Part shown: positions 1 to 6,138 of the stretch, in pieces
How the letters are laid out: each line of letters opens with the position of its first letter
Position numbering within the stretch: position 1 is the stretch's first letter
NCBI GenBank assembly: GCA_003512125.1
Contig: DOSQ01000058.1
Span: forward strand, 1 to 7,528
DNA: 7,528 bases
Source of the DNA: Acidaminococcaceae bacterium
GTDB taxonomy: Bacteria > Bacillota > Negativicutes > Acidaminococcales > Acidaminococcaceae
Direction: 5' to 3'
Notes under the pieces: generated by a model
Database searches by the model: none
What the model saw: the letters and a program-made list of their open reading frames with translations, nothing else
What the model was told of the DNA's origin: nothing
Position numbers and translations under genes: made by a program

Positions 1-186
1 ATCCGCGTTACCTTTGCGCAGCATTCGGAGGTTAACGGGGAAGCGTTGGTAAAAATGGCGGAAAAGAACAATCGTTATATGCAATTGCTTCCAGGAAGGG
101 AAAATGTGCTGGTGTTCCGCACGTCCCGGTTGGAGATCGAGCCGCTGGACTGGCTTGAAAAGAATCTGGTCAAACTGATAAAATAA
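1..186 (+). CDS. mfd: Transcription-repair coupling factor Mfd, C-terminal end (5' partial)
   Basis: An open frame runs from base 1 to a TAA at 184-186 and encodes the last 61 residues of a protein whose start lies upstream of the window. Mfd is a DNA translocase that removes stalled RNA polymerase and recruits UvrA to the lesion. The visible part would belong to its C-terminal regulatory domain; none of the helicase motifs are in the window. The piece ends in a Trp-Leu-containing helix (EPLDWLEKNLVKLIK), which suits an Mfd C terminus. The identification rests mostly on position: Mfd is the usual gene just before the SpoVB-like/mazG pair in Bacillota. The flippase gene follows after 44 bases with no terminator, so readthrough is likely. 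A peptidyl-prolyl isomerase or another neighbour cannot be fully excluded from so short a piece. Confidence 0.7.
   Translation: MRVTFAQHSEVNGEALVKMAEKNNRYMQLLPGRENVLVFRTSRLEIEPLDWLEKNLVKLIK
155..184 (+). promoter_or_regulatory. Candidate sigma-A promoter inside the mfd 3' end
   Basis: TTGAAA (155-160) is separated by 18 bases from TAAAAT (179-184). A TG pair at 176-177 gives an extended -10 element (TGnTAAAAT). The predicted start is near 191, about 40 bases before the flippase ATG. The boxes overlap the last Mfd codons, so this is only a pattern match in an AT-rich stretch. Confidence 0.4.
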
Positions 187-230
187 ATATAAATATGTAG
201 TTTTAGATATATTTGTGATGGGAGCCGAAA

Positions 231-1808
231 ATGGGTAAGGATAAATTTCTGAAAGGAGCGCTGATTTTAACTGTCGCCGGACTGATGGTTAAGGTCATTG
301 GCTCAGTGAACCGCATCCTGCTGTCCCGCTTGTTAGGGGGTGAGGGTATCGGTTTATATCAGATGGCTTATCCTGTTTACCTTCTGATGCTTTCAATCTG
401 TTCGGCCGGCGTGCCGGTGGCGGTCTCCATTATTGTGGCAGAAAAGGTGGCCAAAAATGATTACGCTCAGGCCCATCGGATTTTTAAGGTTACGTTAGGG
501 CTGATGGCAGTATTTGGTTTGTTTTTTGCCCTGACTCTGTACGGGCTGGCCGGTTATCTCGTAAGTAGCGGGTGGCTCCGTGACAGCCGGGCGTATTATG
601 CATTGGTTGTATTGACGCCTGCAGTCTTCTTTTCCAGTATACTGGCAAGCTTCAGGGGCTACTTTCAGGGTTACCAGATGATGACGCCTCCGGCTGTTTC
701 CCAGATTCTGGAACAGATGATACGCGTACTTGTTATGGTCGGTCTGGCTTATTTTTTCCTTCCCCGTGGGTTGGAATATGCAGCTGCCGGCGCAGCGTTT
801 GGTGCGGTGCCGGGCGGAATGACAGGACTGATTGTGCTTACCTGGTTTTATCGGAAGGCCCGCAAGGACTGGAAACAAAAAATTGCGGGGCAGGCAGAAA
901 CCGTGGAAGAAAGCGTGTCTTCTATCGCTAAACGGCTGGTTTTACTGGCTGTTCCTGTTTCCTGTGCAAACCTGCTGATACCGGTTACCAGCAGTATTGA
1001 TATGCTTCTGGTTCCGAATGGGCTGGGAAGGGCAGGTTTTGGCGTGGAAGCGGCTACTACGCTGTTCGGTTATCTTACTGGTATGGCCCAGCCTCTGATG
1101 ATGATGGCAACGATTCCTTCCATGTCGTTGGCGGCCAGTCTCGTGCCGGCAGTTTCGGAAGCCTGTGCGCTGCGGTTATCTGATGAAGTGTTGCGCAAAA
1201 CGGCATCTGCATTTAAAATCTGTGTGCTTGTAGTGGCTCCGGCCTCTGTGGGGATGTGGGCGCTGGCCGGCCCCATATCCGGCACATTATACGGTACGAT
1301 GAAAGCGGCGTCCGTAATTGCCCATCTGGCTCCGTCCATTGCCTTTTTGGGAATTTTCCAGGTTACTACAGGAGCGTTGCAGGGGATGGGGAAAACGGCT
1401 ATCCCCATGTGGAATATGCTGTTCGGCGCCGTAGTAAAGGCCGTAGCGGTCTGGCAGTTCACCTCTGTGGCTGCCTTCCATATTTTGGGCGCGGCCTGGG
1501 CCTCGAACCTTAATTTTGCCATGGTAGCTGCCATCAATATCTTTTTCCTGTACCGTAACGGGATTCCGTTTCCTGTCAGAGAAAGCCTGAAAATTCTGTT
1601 GGCTTCGATTGGTATGGGGCTTGCTGGAAAAATGGCATCGTTGTTCTTTATGGATAAGGGAAGTGTCGTTGTTGCTTTATTTATCGGTATGGTTGTATCG
1701 GTTCTGGTTTACGGAGCTGCAGTGGTGCTGTTGGGCTGCCTGACCCGGGAAGAAGCGTTGCAACTGCCGGTAATCGGAAAACTTATACGGAAATTTTTTG
1801 ATAGATAG
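231..1808 (+). CDS. SpoVB/MurJ-type polysaccharide or lipid II flippase (MOP superfamily)
   Basis: The 525-residue protein is almost entirely hydrophobic, with about 14 predicted membrane segments (roughly residues 9-28, 44-68, 86-112, 121-140, 162-206, 235-256, 276-300, 327-348, 360-382, 394-440, 453-502). This is the usual architecture and length of SpoVB/MurJ-like flippases, which move undecaprenyl-linked wall or polysaccharide precursors across the cytoplasmic membrane. Family hallmarks visible are an N-terminal FLKGALIL, the RGYFQG segment at 142-147 followed by SQILEQMIRV (157-166), and a related GALQGMGKTAIP (381-392) in the second half. The C terminus carries an LPVIGKL motif. ATG at 231 has GGGAG at 220-224, six bases upstream. 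In B. subtilis the equivalent position holds yabM, a SpoVB paralogue, so a sporulation role should not be assumed; the exact substrate cannot be told from sequence. Confidence 0.92.
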   Translation: MGKDKFLKGALILTVAGLMVKVIGSVNRILLSRLLGGEGIGLYQMAYPVYLLMLSICSAGVPVAVSIIVAEKVAKNDYAQAHRIFKVTLGLMAVFGLFFALTLYGLAGYLVSSGWLRDSRAYYALVVLTPAVFFSSILASFRGYFQGYQMMTPPAVSQILEQMIRVLVMVGLAYFFLPRGLEYAAAGAAFGAVPGGMTGLIVLTWFYRKARKDWKQKIAGQAETVEESVSSIAKRLVLLAVPVSCANLLIPVTSSIDMLLVPNGLGRAGFGVEAATTLFGYLTGMAQPLMMMATIPSMSLAASLVPAVSEACALRLSDEVLRKTASAFKICVLVVAPASVGMWALAGPISGTLYGTMKAASVIAHLAPSIAFLGIFQVTTGALQGMGKTAIPMWNMLFGAVVKAVAVWQFTSVAAFHILGAAWASNLNFAMVAAINIFFLYRNGIPFPVRESLKILLASIGMGLAGKMASLFFMDKGSVVVALFIGMVVSVLVYGAAVVLLGCLTREEALQLPVIGKLIRKFFDR

Positions 1809-1891
1809 CGCAAGGTATTGCGTACTATAACAGGCAGATATACTTTGAAATGTGTTGAAAAACAGAAGACATTAAAATTAAAAGAGCGGAC

Positions 1892-1896
1892 GGAGG
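1892..1896 (+). promoter_or_regulatory. Ribosome binding site that fixes the mazG start
   Basis: GGAGG lies eight bases before ATG 1905. The reading frame is open further upstream to a TTG at 1818, but that codon has no Shine-Dalgarno sequence. An out-of-frame ATG at 1901 is too close to the site to compete well. Confidence 0.75.
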
Positions 1897-1904
1897 TTGT
1901 ATGT

Positions 1905-3581
1905 ATGGAGCCGGAAAATAAAATCAACTGTGAAAAAAGTAATATAAAAGGAACACTGACTGTTGTAGGCCTGGGACCTGGAGCTGCCGGACATCTGTCT
2001 CTGGAAACATTAAAACTGCTGGAAGAACGGTTTGTAATCCTGCGGACGGAAATCCATCCAACTGTTGCGGAATTAAATCATCGCGGTATTTCGTATATTT
2101 CCTGTGATGCATGGTATGAAAAGGAAGCAACATTTGAAGAAGTGTATGATAAAATTTCATCTTTTGTAATAGAACAGGCCAGGGAAAAAGATGTGGTCTA
2201 TGCGGTTCCCGGAAGTCCGCTGGTAGCGGAACGGACGGTGGTGTTGCTGCGGGAAAAAGCGGAAAAATGCGGTGTCCCTCTGACTGTTAAACCTGCCATG
2301 AGTTTTTTGGACCTTGCGTATGTAACGCTGGGTATCGATCCGATTGACGGTCTGCGGATTATCGACGCCCAGGACTTTTCGGCTCTGGCGGATGCGGGAC
2401 AGTACCCTCTGATGGTGACACAGGTTTATAATAAAATGGTAGCTTCTGATATGAAGCTTTCCCTGATGGATGTTCTGCCGGACGAAACGGAACTGTATTT
2501 TCTTCACAATCTGGGACTGGACGATGAGATTTGCCGTAAGGTACCGCTTTTTGAGATTGACAGGCAGTCTGAAATTGACCATCTGACCAGCGTGTTCATC
2601 CCCCGTCAGCCGCAGGAGGTGTTGCGGTCTGTTCTTCAGGGAATGGATGGATCCGGAGAAGATGATCAGGTTAAAAATGGGTCTTCTTTCTCAGACATGA
2701 AGGAGGAAGCAGCTGGCAGAACTTTCGGGACATTATCGGAAACCGCTGCTTCAGATGTAACAGGCTGTTGGAACCGTTTCCCGTTGTTGAAACGCAAAAC
2801 GAATTTTGACGTGCGCCCCCTTGCGGATGTGATGCAGGTATTACGTGAGCCTGGCGGTTGTCCCTGGGACAGGGAGCAGGACTTTGATACGATCCGTGCT
2901 AACCTGATTGAAGAATGCTATGAGTTTCTGGAAGCTGTAGATGATAAAGATCCTCATGGTATGGCAGAAGAACTGGGGGACATCCTGATGCAGGTGGTAT
3001 TCCATGCCCGCATGGCGGAGGAAAAAGGAATGTTTACCCTGCAGGATGTCATTGACGGCGTGACGGATAAACTGATAGAGCGGCATCCCCATGTATTCGG
3101 TACGGTCAAGGTATCCAACAGTGATGAAGTGCTCACCAATTGGGAGGCGATCAAGCTGCAGGAAAAACCGGAACGGAAGCGGGTGCTTGATGGTATCTAT
3201 AAAGGGCTTCCCTCCCTGCTGCGGGCCCATAAAATACAGAGAAGGGTTGCCAAGGTCGGGTTTGACTGGACAGAAACGGAAGACGTAAAGCAAAAGGTTT
3301 TGGAAGAATGGAAAGAATTCTGTGAAGCTGCGGCTTTACAGAATCAGGAAGCAATGGAATGGGAATTAGGCGATCTGTATTTTTCGCTGGTTAATTTTGC
3401 CCGTCATCTGGGACTGGAAAGTGAAACGGCTTTAAATCGTTGTAACAACCGCTTTGCAACACGTTTTGCGCATGTGGAAAAGCGCGTGACGGAATCGGGA
3501 AAAGCGTGGAATGAGTATTCTCTGGAGGAACTGGACCGGTTCTGGGATGAAGCAAAAGAAAACGAAGTAACGGCTGATTAA
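1905..3581 (+). CDS. mazG: MazG family nucleoside triphosphate pyrophosphohydrolase with N-terminal tetrapyrrole-methylase domain (YabN type)
   Basis: MazG hydrolyses (d)NTPs to NMP and pyrophosphate and is thought to clear aberrant or excess nucleotides. The protein is 558 residues from ATG 1905. Residues 17-240 form a SAM-type tetrapyrrole methylase domain (VVGLGPG at 20-26, YAVPGSP at 99-105); its substrate in this fusion is unknown. Residues 300-555 hold two MazG repeats. The first has CPWD (319-322), the metal-binding EExxE (E336, E337, E340) and EELGD (355-359). The second has EExxE (E467, E468, E471) and EWELGD (485-490), joined by the typical KIQRRVAKVGFDW. Both repeats keep their acidic residues. 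The protein is longer than B. subtilis YabN (about 489 residues), mainly through a polar linker at about 245-297. It starts 96 bases after the flippase gene and is followed by a terminator. Confidence 0.95.
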   Translation: MEPENKINCEKSNIKGTLTVVGLGPGAAGHLSLETLKLLEERFVILRTEIHPTVAELNHRGISYISCDAWYEKEATFEEVYDKISSFVIEQAREKDVVYAVPGSPLVAERTVVLLREKAEKCGVPLTVKPAMSFLDLAYVTLGIDPIDGLRIIDAQDFSALADAGQYPLMVTQVYNKMVASDMKLSLMDVLPDETELYFLHNLGLDDEICRKVPLFEIDRQSEIDHLTSVFIPRQPQEVLRSVLQGMDGSGEDDQVKNGSSFSDMKEEAAGRTFGTLSETAASDVTGCWNRFPLLKRKTNFDVRPLADVMQVLREPGGCPWDREQDFDTIRANLIEECYEFLEAVDDKDPHGMAEELGDILMQVVFHARMAEEKGMFTLQDVIDGVTDKLIERHPHVFGTVKVSNSDEVLTNWEAIKLQEKPERKRVLDGIYKGLPSLLRAHKIQRRVAKVGFDWTETEDVKQKVLEEWKEFCEAAALQNQEAMEWELGDLYFSLVNFARHLGLESETALNRCNNRFATRFAHVEKRVTESGKAWNEYSLEELDRFWDEAKENEVTAD

Positions 3582-3596
3582 GTTTGCAATACATAT

Positions 3597-3629
3597 AGAA
3601 GACAGGCATTGCCTGTCTTCTGTTTTTTT
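3597..3629 (+). terminator. Rho-independent terminator after mazG
   Basis: A perfect 11-bp stem (3597-3607 with 3611-3621) closes on a three-base loop (ATT). It is followed by G and seven T (3623-3629). It lies 15 bases after the mazG stop and should end the flippase-mazG transcript. The opposite strand has no T-run after the stem, so it works in one direction only. Confidence 0.93.
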
Positions 3630-3637
3630 GTTATACT
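3609..3637 (+). promoter_or_regulatory. Candidate divIC promoter nested in the mazG terminator
   Basis: TTGCCT (3609-3614, four of six consensus bases) is spaced 17 bases from TATACT (3632-3637, five of six). The -35 box sits in the loop and 3' arm of the terminator hairpin and the spacer covers its T-run. The predicted start is near 3644, giving a leader of about 30 bases before the divIC ATG. Because the terminator is strong, divIC needs its own promoter, which supports the call. Confidence 0.55.
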
Positions 3638-3660
3638 AAACTACAACAGGCTTTTCCATG

Positions 3661-3667
3661 AGGGGAG
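3661..3667 (+). promoter_or_regulatory. Ribosome binding site that fixes the divIC start
   Basis: AGGGGAG lies eight bases before ATG 3676. An upstream in-frame ATG at 3658 precedes this site and has no Shine-Dalgarno sequence of its own, so it is unlikely to be the start. Confidence 0.7.
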
Positions 3668-3675
3668 TGAATGGC

Positions 3676-4068
3676 ATGGCTGCTCGTGATAATGAAAAGA
3701 AAAACCGGATAGCAAGAGATTTCCGACGGGTACTGATTGTCCTGGTTATCATCTTTGTCGCGATTTTAGGCCGGCAGGAATATAAAATTTACCAGATACA
3801 GAAGGAGACGGAAGCAACTCAGAAACGAGTAGAGGAACTGCAGAAAGTGCAGGCAGATCTGGAAGCCGAGAGGAAACGGCTGTATGATCCTAAGTATATT
3901 GAAAAACTGGCACGTGAGGATCATAATTATGTAAAAAAGGATGAAGTGCCTATTTTTATAGTAAAGGATAAAGTGGAACAGGAAGATAAAAAGGTTACAG
4001 AAGATGAAAAAGAACCAAAAGAAAAGCAGGATAAGGTAGAAAGTACTAAAAAAAAGGCTGAAAATTAG
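3676..4068 (+). CDS. divIC: Septum formation initiator DivIC/FtsB family protein
   Basis: DivIC is a bitopic membrane protein that joins FtsL and DivIB/FtsQ in the divisome and helps activate septal wall synthesis. The 130-residue product has the family layout. A short basic cytoplasmic N terminus (1-18) is followed by one membrane segment (about 19-32) and a coiled coil (about 36-70). Then comes the conserved region with DPKYIEKLARED (71-82) and a KKDEVPIF segment (87-94). The last 33 residues (98-130) are a tail made mostly of Lys, Glu and Asp, encoded by A-rich DNA and probably disordered. Length is close to B. subtilis DivIC (about 125). The location between mazG and yabR matches the usual divIC site in Bacillota. 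The start at 3676 is chosen over 3658 because of the Shine-Dalgarno position. Confidence 0.9.
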   Translation: MAARDNEKKNRIARDFRRVLIVLVIIFVAILGRQEYKIYQIQKETEATQKRVEELQKVQADLEAERKRLYDPKYIEKLAREDHNYVKKDEVPIFIVKDKVEQEDKKVTEDEKEPKEKQDKVESTKKKAEN

Positions 4069-4076
4069 CATTTTTA

Positions 4077-4106
4077 TTGACACTGATTCTTTTCTGATGG
4101 TAAAAT
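4077..4106 (+). promoter_or_regulatory. Strong sigma-A promoter upstream of yabR
   Basis: A consensus TTGACA (4077-4082) is followed after 18 bases by TAAAAT (4101-4106), with TG at 4098-4099 making an extended -10. The predicted start is near 4113, giving a leader of about 34 bases. This is the best promoter match in the window. It begins only nine bases after the divIC stop, so yabR can be expressed independently of divIC. Confidence 0.8.
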
Positions 4107-4146
4107 TAAGAAGTCTTATTTTTAGAGCAGGAGGATTTTTAGTTTT

Positions 4147-4578
4147 ATGGCAATTGAAATTGGAGCTGTCGTAGAAGGTGAAGTGACCGGCATTACAAAT
4201 TTTGGCGCGTTTCTTCAGCTTCCCGAAGGAAAAGTCGGGCTGATTCATATTTCCGAGGTATCCAATGTATATGTAAAGGATGTGCACGACTATTTAAAAG
4301 AGCATCAGAAGGTCAGGGCTAAAGTGCTGTCAATTGACGCCCGCGGAAAGATAGCGCTTTCTTTGAAACAGCTTGAAGAAAAACCGGAAACTCCTGCAAA
4401 GCCTGTCAGGCCCAAAGAAGCAACTGCTGTAGAGAAGCGGGTTCCCCGCCAGGCAGGTCCGTTGTCTTTTGAAGACAAATTATCCAAGTTTATGAAAGAC
4501 AGTGATGATCGTCTGTTGGATCTGCGCAGAAATACGGAATCCAAGCGTGGAGGCCGTGGTGCGAGCCGTGATCGGTAA
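4147..4578 (+). CDS. yabR: S1 domain RNA-binding protein, YabR / general stress protein 13 family
   Basis: The 143-residue protein opens with a single S1 RNA-binding domain (about residues 4-74). Its signature segments are GEVTGITNFGAF (11-22), GLIHISEV (31-38) and a closing GKIALSLK (67-74). A variable Pro/Lys-rich hinge (75-105) leads to a conserved-looking tail, SFEDKLSKFMKDSDDRL (107-123) then SKRGGRG (132-138), which is typical of YabR proteins and probably adds RNA contacts. Members are thought to bind RNA or ribosomes in the cytoplasm; the precise role is not settled. An AGGAGG at 4129-4134 lies 12 bases before the ATG, a little farther than usual, and no nearer in-frame start exists. 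The gene has its own strong promoter and its own terminator. In B. subtilis, spoIIE and tRNA genes would come next; here tilS follows directly. Confidence 0.92.
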   Translation: MAIEIGAVVEGEVTGITNFGAFLQLPEGKVGLIHISEVSNVYVKDVHDYLKEHQKVRAKVLSIDARGKIALSLKQLEEKPETPAKPVRPKEATAVEKRVPRQAGPLSFEDKLSKFMKDSDDRLLDLRRNTESKRGGRGASRDR

Positions 4579-4584
4579 AAATCT

Positions 4585-4615
4585 GGCACTCAGTACGGGT
4601 GCCTTTTTTGTTTTT
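4585..4615 (+). terminator. Rho-independent terminator after yabR
   Basis: A 7-bp stem (4585-4591 with 4597-4603, one T-G wobble) encloses a five-base loop (AGTAC). It is followed by six T, a G and five more T (4604-4615). It begins six bases after the yabR stop codon. Confidence 0.9.
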
Positions 4616-4619
4616 CAGG

Positions 4620-4625
4620 TATAAT
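4620..4625 (+). promoter_or_regulatory. Candidate -10 box for the tilS-hpt-ftsH unit
   Basis: A perfect TATAAT begins four bases after the yabR terminator T-run. No good -35 box is found at 16-18 bases upstream, where the terminator's 3' arm lies, and there is no TG extension. A promoter is expected here because the terminator isolates tilS, but the match is incomplete. An 11-base inverted repeat (TTGCC-C-GGCAA, 4625-4635) overlaps the expected start site. Confidence 0.4.
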
Positions 4626-4680
4626 TGCCCGGCAACAGGGTGTGGCCGTAAGCAGACCAATGGCAGAATATGGGATGATT

Positions 4681-6120
4681 ATGAAAGAAACTGTGTCTGA
4701 AAAAGTTTGCCGTACTTTAAGGGAAACGCTGGATGTAACAAAAAAATATGTGGCTGCAGTGAGCGGCGGTGCGGATTCCCTGGCTCTGGCTGATGCATTA
4801 CAATGCTGTGGATTCAGCTTTACTGTGTGTCATGTAGAGCATGGAATCCGGGGTAGCGAAAGCCTGGAAGATGCGGCTTATGTTAAAGAGTTTTGCCGGA
4901 AAAGGGGCATGATATTCTGTTGCAGGCATGTTGATGCACAGGAATTAAGAAAAAATGAAAAACTGTCCCTGGAAGATGCTGCACGGCGACTTCGTTATCA
5001 GGCGCTTATACAATGTGCGGAGGAAACAGGAGCTGACTTTATTCTTACAGCACATCAGAAGGATGATCAGGCAGAGACATTCCTGCTGCGCCTGCTGCGC
5101 GGTTCGGGAACACGTGGCCTGGGGGCTATCCGGTTTCGCTGTAACAGGGTTTTGCGCCCGTTTTTGACCCTTTCAGCGGTAGAACTGAGGAAATATTGCA
5201 GGGACAGAGAAATCGTTTGGCGGGAAGATGCAACGAATGAGGATCTGCATTACATGCGCAACCGGATTCGGAAGGTCCTGTTTCCGTTGTTGAAAAGCGA
5301 TTTTTCGCCAGCTGTTACGGATATTTTATGCAGGACAGCAGAACATCTTCAAACCGATGGGGAGTATTTGGAGAAACTGGCTGAAGCAGAATTAAAAAAA
5401 AGGTGGGTTTTCCCAGCGGAAACACAGAACGGTGTTTTGTTGGCAGATTCATGGGAAGACATCCCTGCAGCATTGCGCTTCAGGGTGTTGCGCCGGTTCT
5501 GGCATCTTTCGGGGGCTACGGGAGAATTATCCGGGGTCAATCTGGAAGATTTGGAACAGTTACTGATCAATCATGACAGCGGTAAAAAAATTTTACTGCC
5601 AGGCAGTTGGCAAGCATTATATTCTTATGGTAAACTAATATTATTCTCTGAAGGGAAATTAAAGGCTCTGCAAGAGGACACTGCGTGGAGCTATTCAGTC
5701 AATTTGGAATGTAACTTCGCCAGTTTATCTGACAGCAGAAAAGGAATATTGGAATTTTTCTTTCCGGACAATCGGGTAGCTCAGATTAGTTTTGAAAAAG
5801 AAAAGCCGGCATATCAATACCGGAAACAGATGATTTACCCGTTGTGCCGGTTGAAAAGGCTGGGGAATTCGCTGGTGTTCCGCTACAGACAGGCGGGAGA
5901 CAGGATATTTCCATTAAAAGGAACCGGGCATAAAACACTGAAAAAGTATCTGATTGAACGTAAGGTGCCTGTGGAAGTCAGAGACCGTCTGGTAGTCGCT
6001 GCAGCAGGGAATGAAATCGTATGGATTCCCGGAATAGCCAATGCCCGATGGGAAGAAGAGAAAAGCAGTATGGAAGTCCCGGCCCGGGATGAGGGCTGGC
6101 TGTTTATAAATATTAAATAA
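4681..6120 (+). CDS. tilS: tRNA(Ile)-lysidine synthetase TilS
   Basis: TilS uses ATP to attach lysine to C34 of the CAU-anticodon tRNA-Ile2, switching it from AUG to AUA reading; it is normally essential. From ATG 4681 the protein has 479 residues. The N-terminal PP-loop ATPase carries SGGADS (28-33), HVEHGIRG (51-58), LTAHQKDDQAET (122-133), LRP (158-160) and RNRIR (193-197). After a middle domain comes the TilS C-terminal domain with RQAGDRIFP (403-411), KTLKKYLIERKVP (418-430) and a final IPGIANARW (449-457). The start is uncertain: the frame is open back to GTG 4642, with ATGs at 4660 and 4675. 4681 was chosen because it places the PP-loop at the usual distance and has GGGA at 4672-4675. 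It is not fused to hpt, unlike the bifunctional proteins of some Bacillota. Confidence 0.95.
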   Translation: MKETVSEKVCRTLRETLDVTKKYVAAVSGGADSLALADALQCCGFSFTVCHVEHGIRGSESLEDAAYVKEFCRKRGMIFCCRHVDAQELRKNEKLSLEDAARRLRYQALIQCAEETGADFILTAHQKDDQAETFLLRLLRGSGTRGLGAIRFRCNRVLRPFLTLSAVELRKYCRDREIVWREDATNEDLHYMRNRIRKVLFPLLKSDFSPAVTDILCRTAEHLQTDGEYLEKLAEAELKKRWVFPAETQNGVLLADSWEDIPAALRFRVLRRFWHLSGATGELSGVNLEDLEQLLINHDSGKKILLPGSWQALYSYGKLILFSEGKLKALQEDTAWSYSVNLECNFASLSDSRKGILEFFFPDNRVAQISFEKEKPAYQYRKQMIYPLCRLKRLGNSLVFRYRQAGDRIFPLKGTGHKTLKKYLIERKVPVEVRDRLVVAAAGNEIVWIPGIANARWEEEKSSMEVPARDEGWLFINIK

Positions 6121-6122
6121 TT

Positions 6123-6130
6123 AAGGAAGG
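6123..6130 (+). promoter_or_regulatory. Ribosome binding site that fixes the hpt start
   Basis: AAGGAAGG ends eight bases before ATG 6139. The in-frame GTG at 6130 overlaps the site itself and is therefore an unlikely start. Confidence 0.75.
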
Positions 6131-6138
6131 TGTCTCTT

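Noticed and set aside
1070..1537. Minus-strand open frame of 155 codons opposite the flippase gene
   Set aside because: It lies wholly inside a clear coding gene on the other strand, resembles no known family and is best explained as a shadow of its codon usage.
1808..1823. Small hairpin after the flippase gene (GCGCAA, four-base loop, TTGCGT) as a terminator
   Set aside because: The stem is only six pairs with a wobble and has no T-run after it, so mazG is probably cotranscribed with the flippase gene.
1839..1878. Possible mazG promoter: TATACT at 1839-1844, two TTGAAA boxes (1845-1850, 1855-1860) and TAAAAT at 1873-1878
   Set aside because: No pair has acceptable spacing: 22 or 12 bases between the TTGAAA boxes and TAAAAT, and only a weak TTGCGT 15 bases before TATACT.
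1818..1904. Longer MazG starting at TTG 1818
   Set aside because: There is no Shine-Dalgarno sequence at 1818, the extra 29 residues show no family resemblance, and ATG 1905 has GGAGG at ideal spacing.
2700..2706. Internal AAGGAGG within mazG, as if a separate MazG-only protein started there
   Set aside because: No in-frame ATG, GTG or TTG lies at a suitable distance downstream.
3766..4287. Minus-strand open frame of 173 codons across divIC and the yabR start, with a hydrophobic-looking product
   Set aside because: Its Phe/Leu/Ile richness is the complement of the Lys/Glu-rich DivIC tail, and it runs over two good + strand genes, a promoter and a ribosome site.
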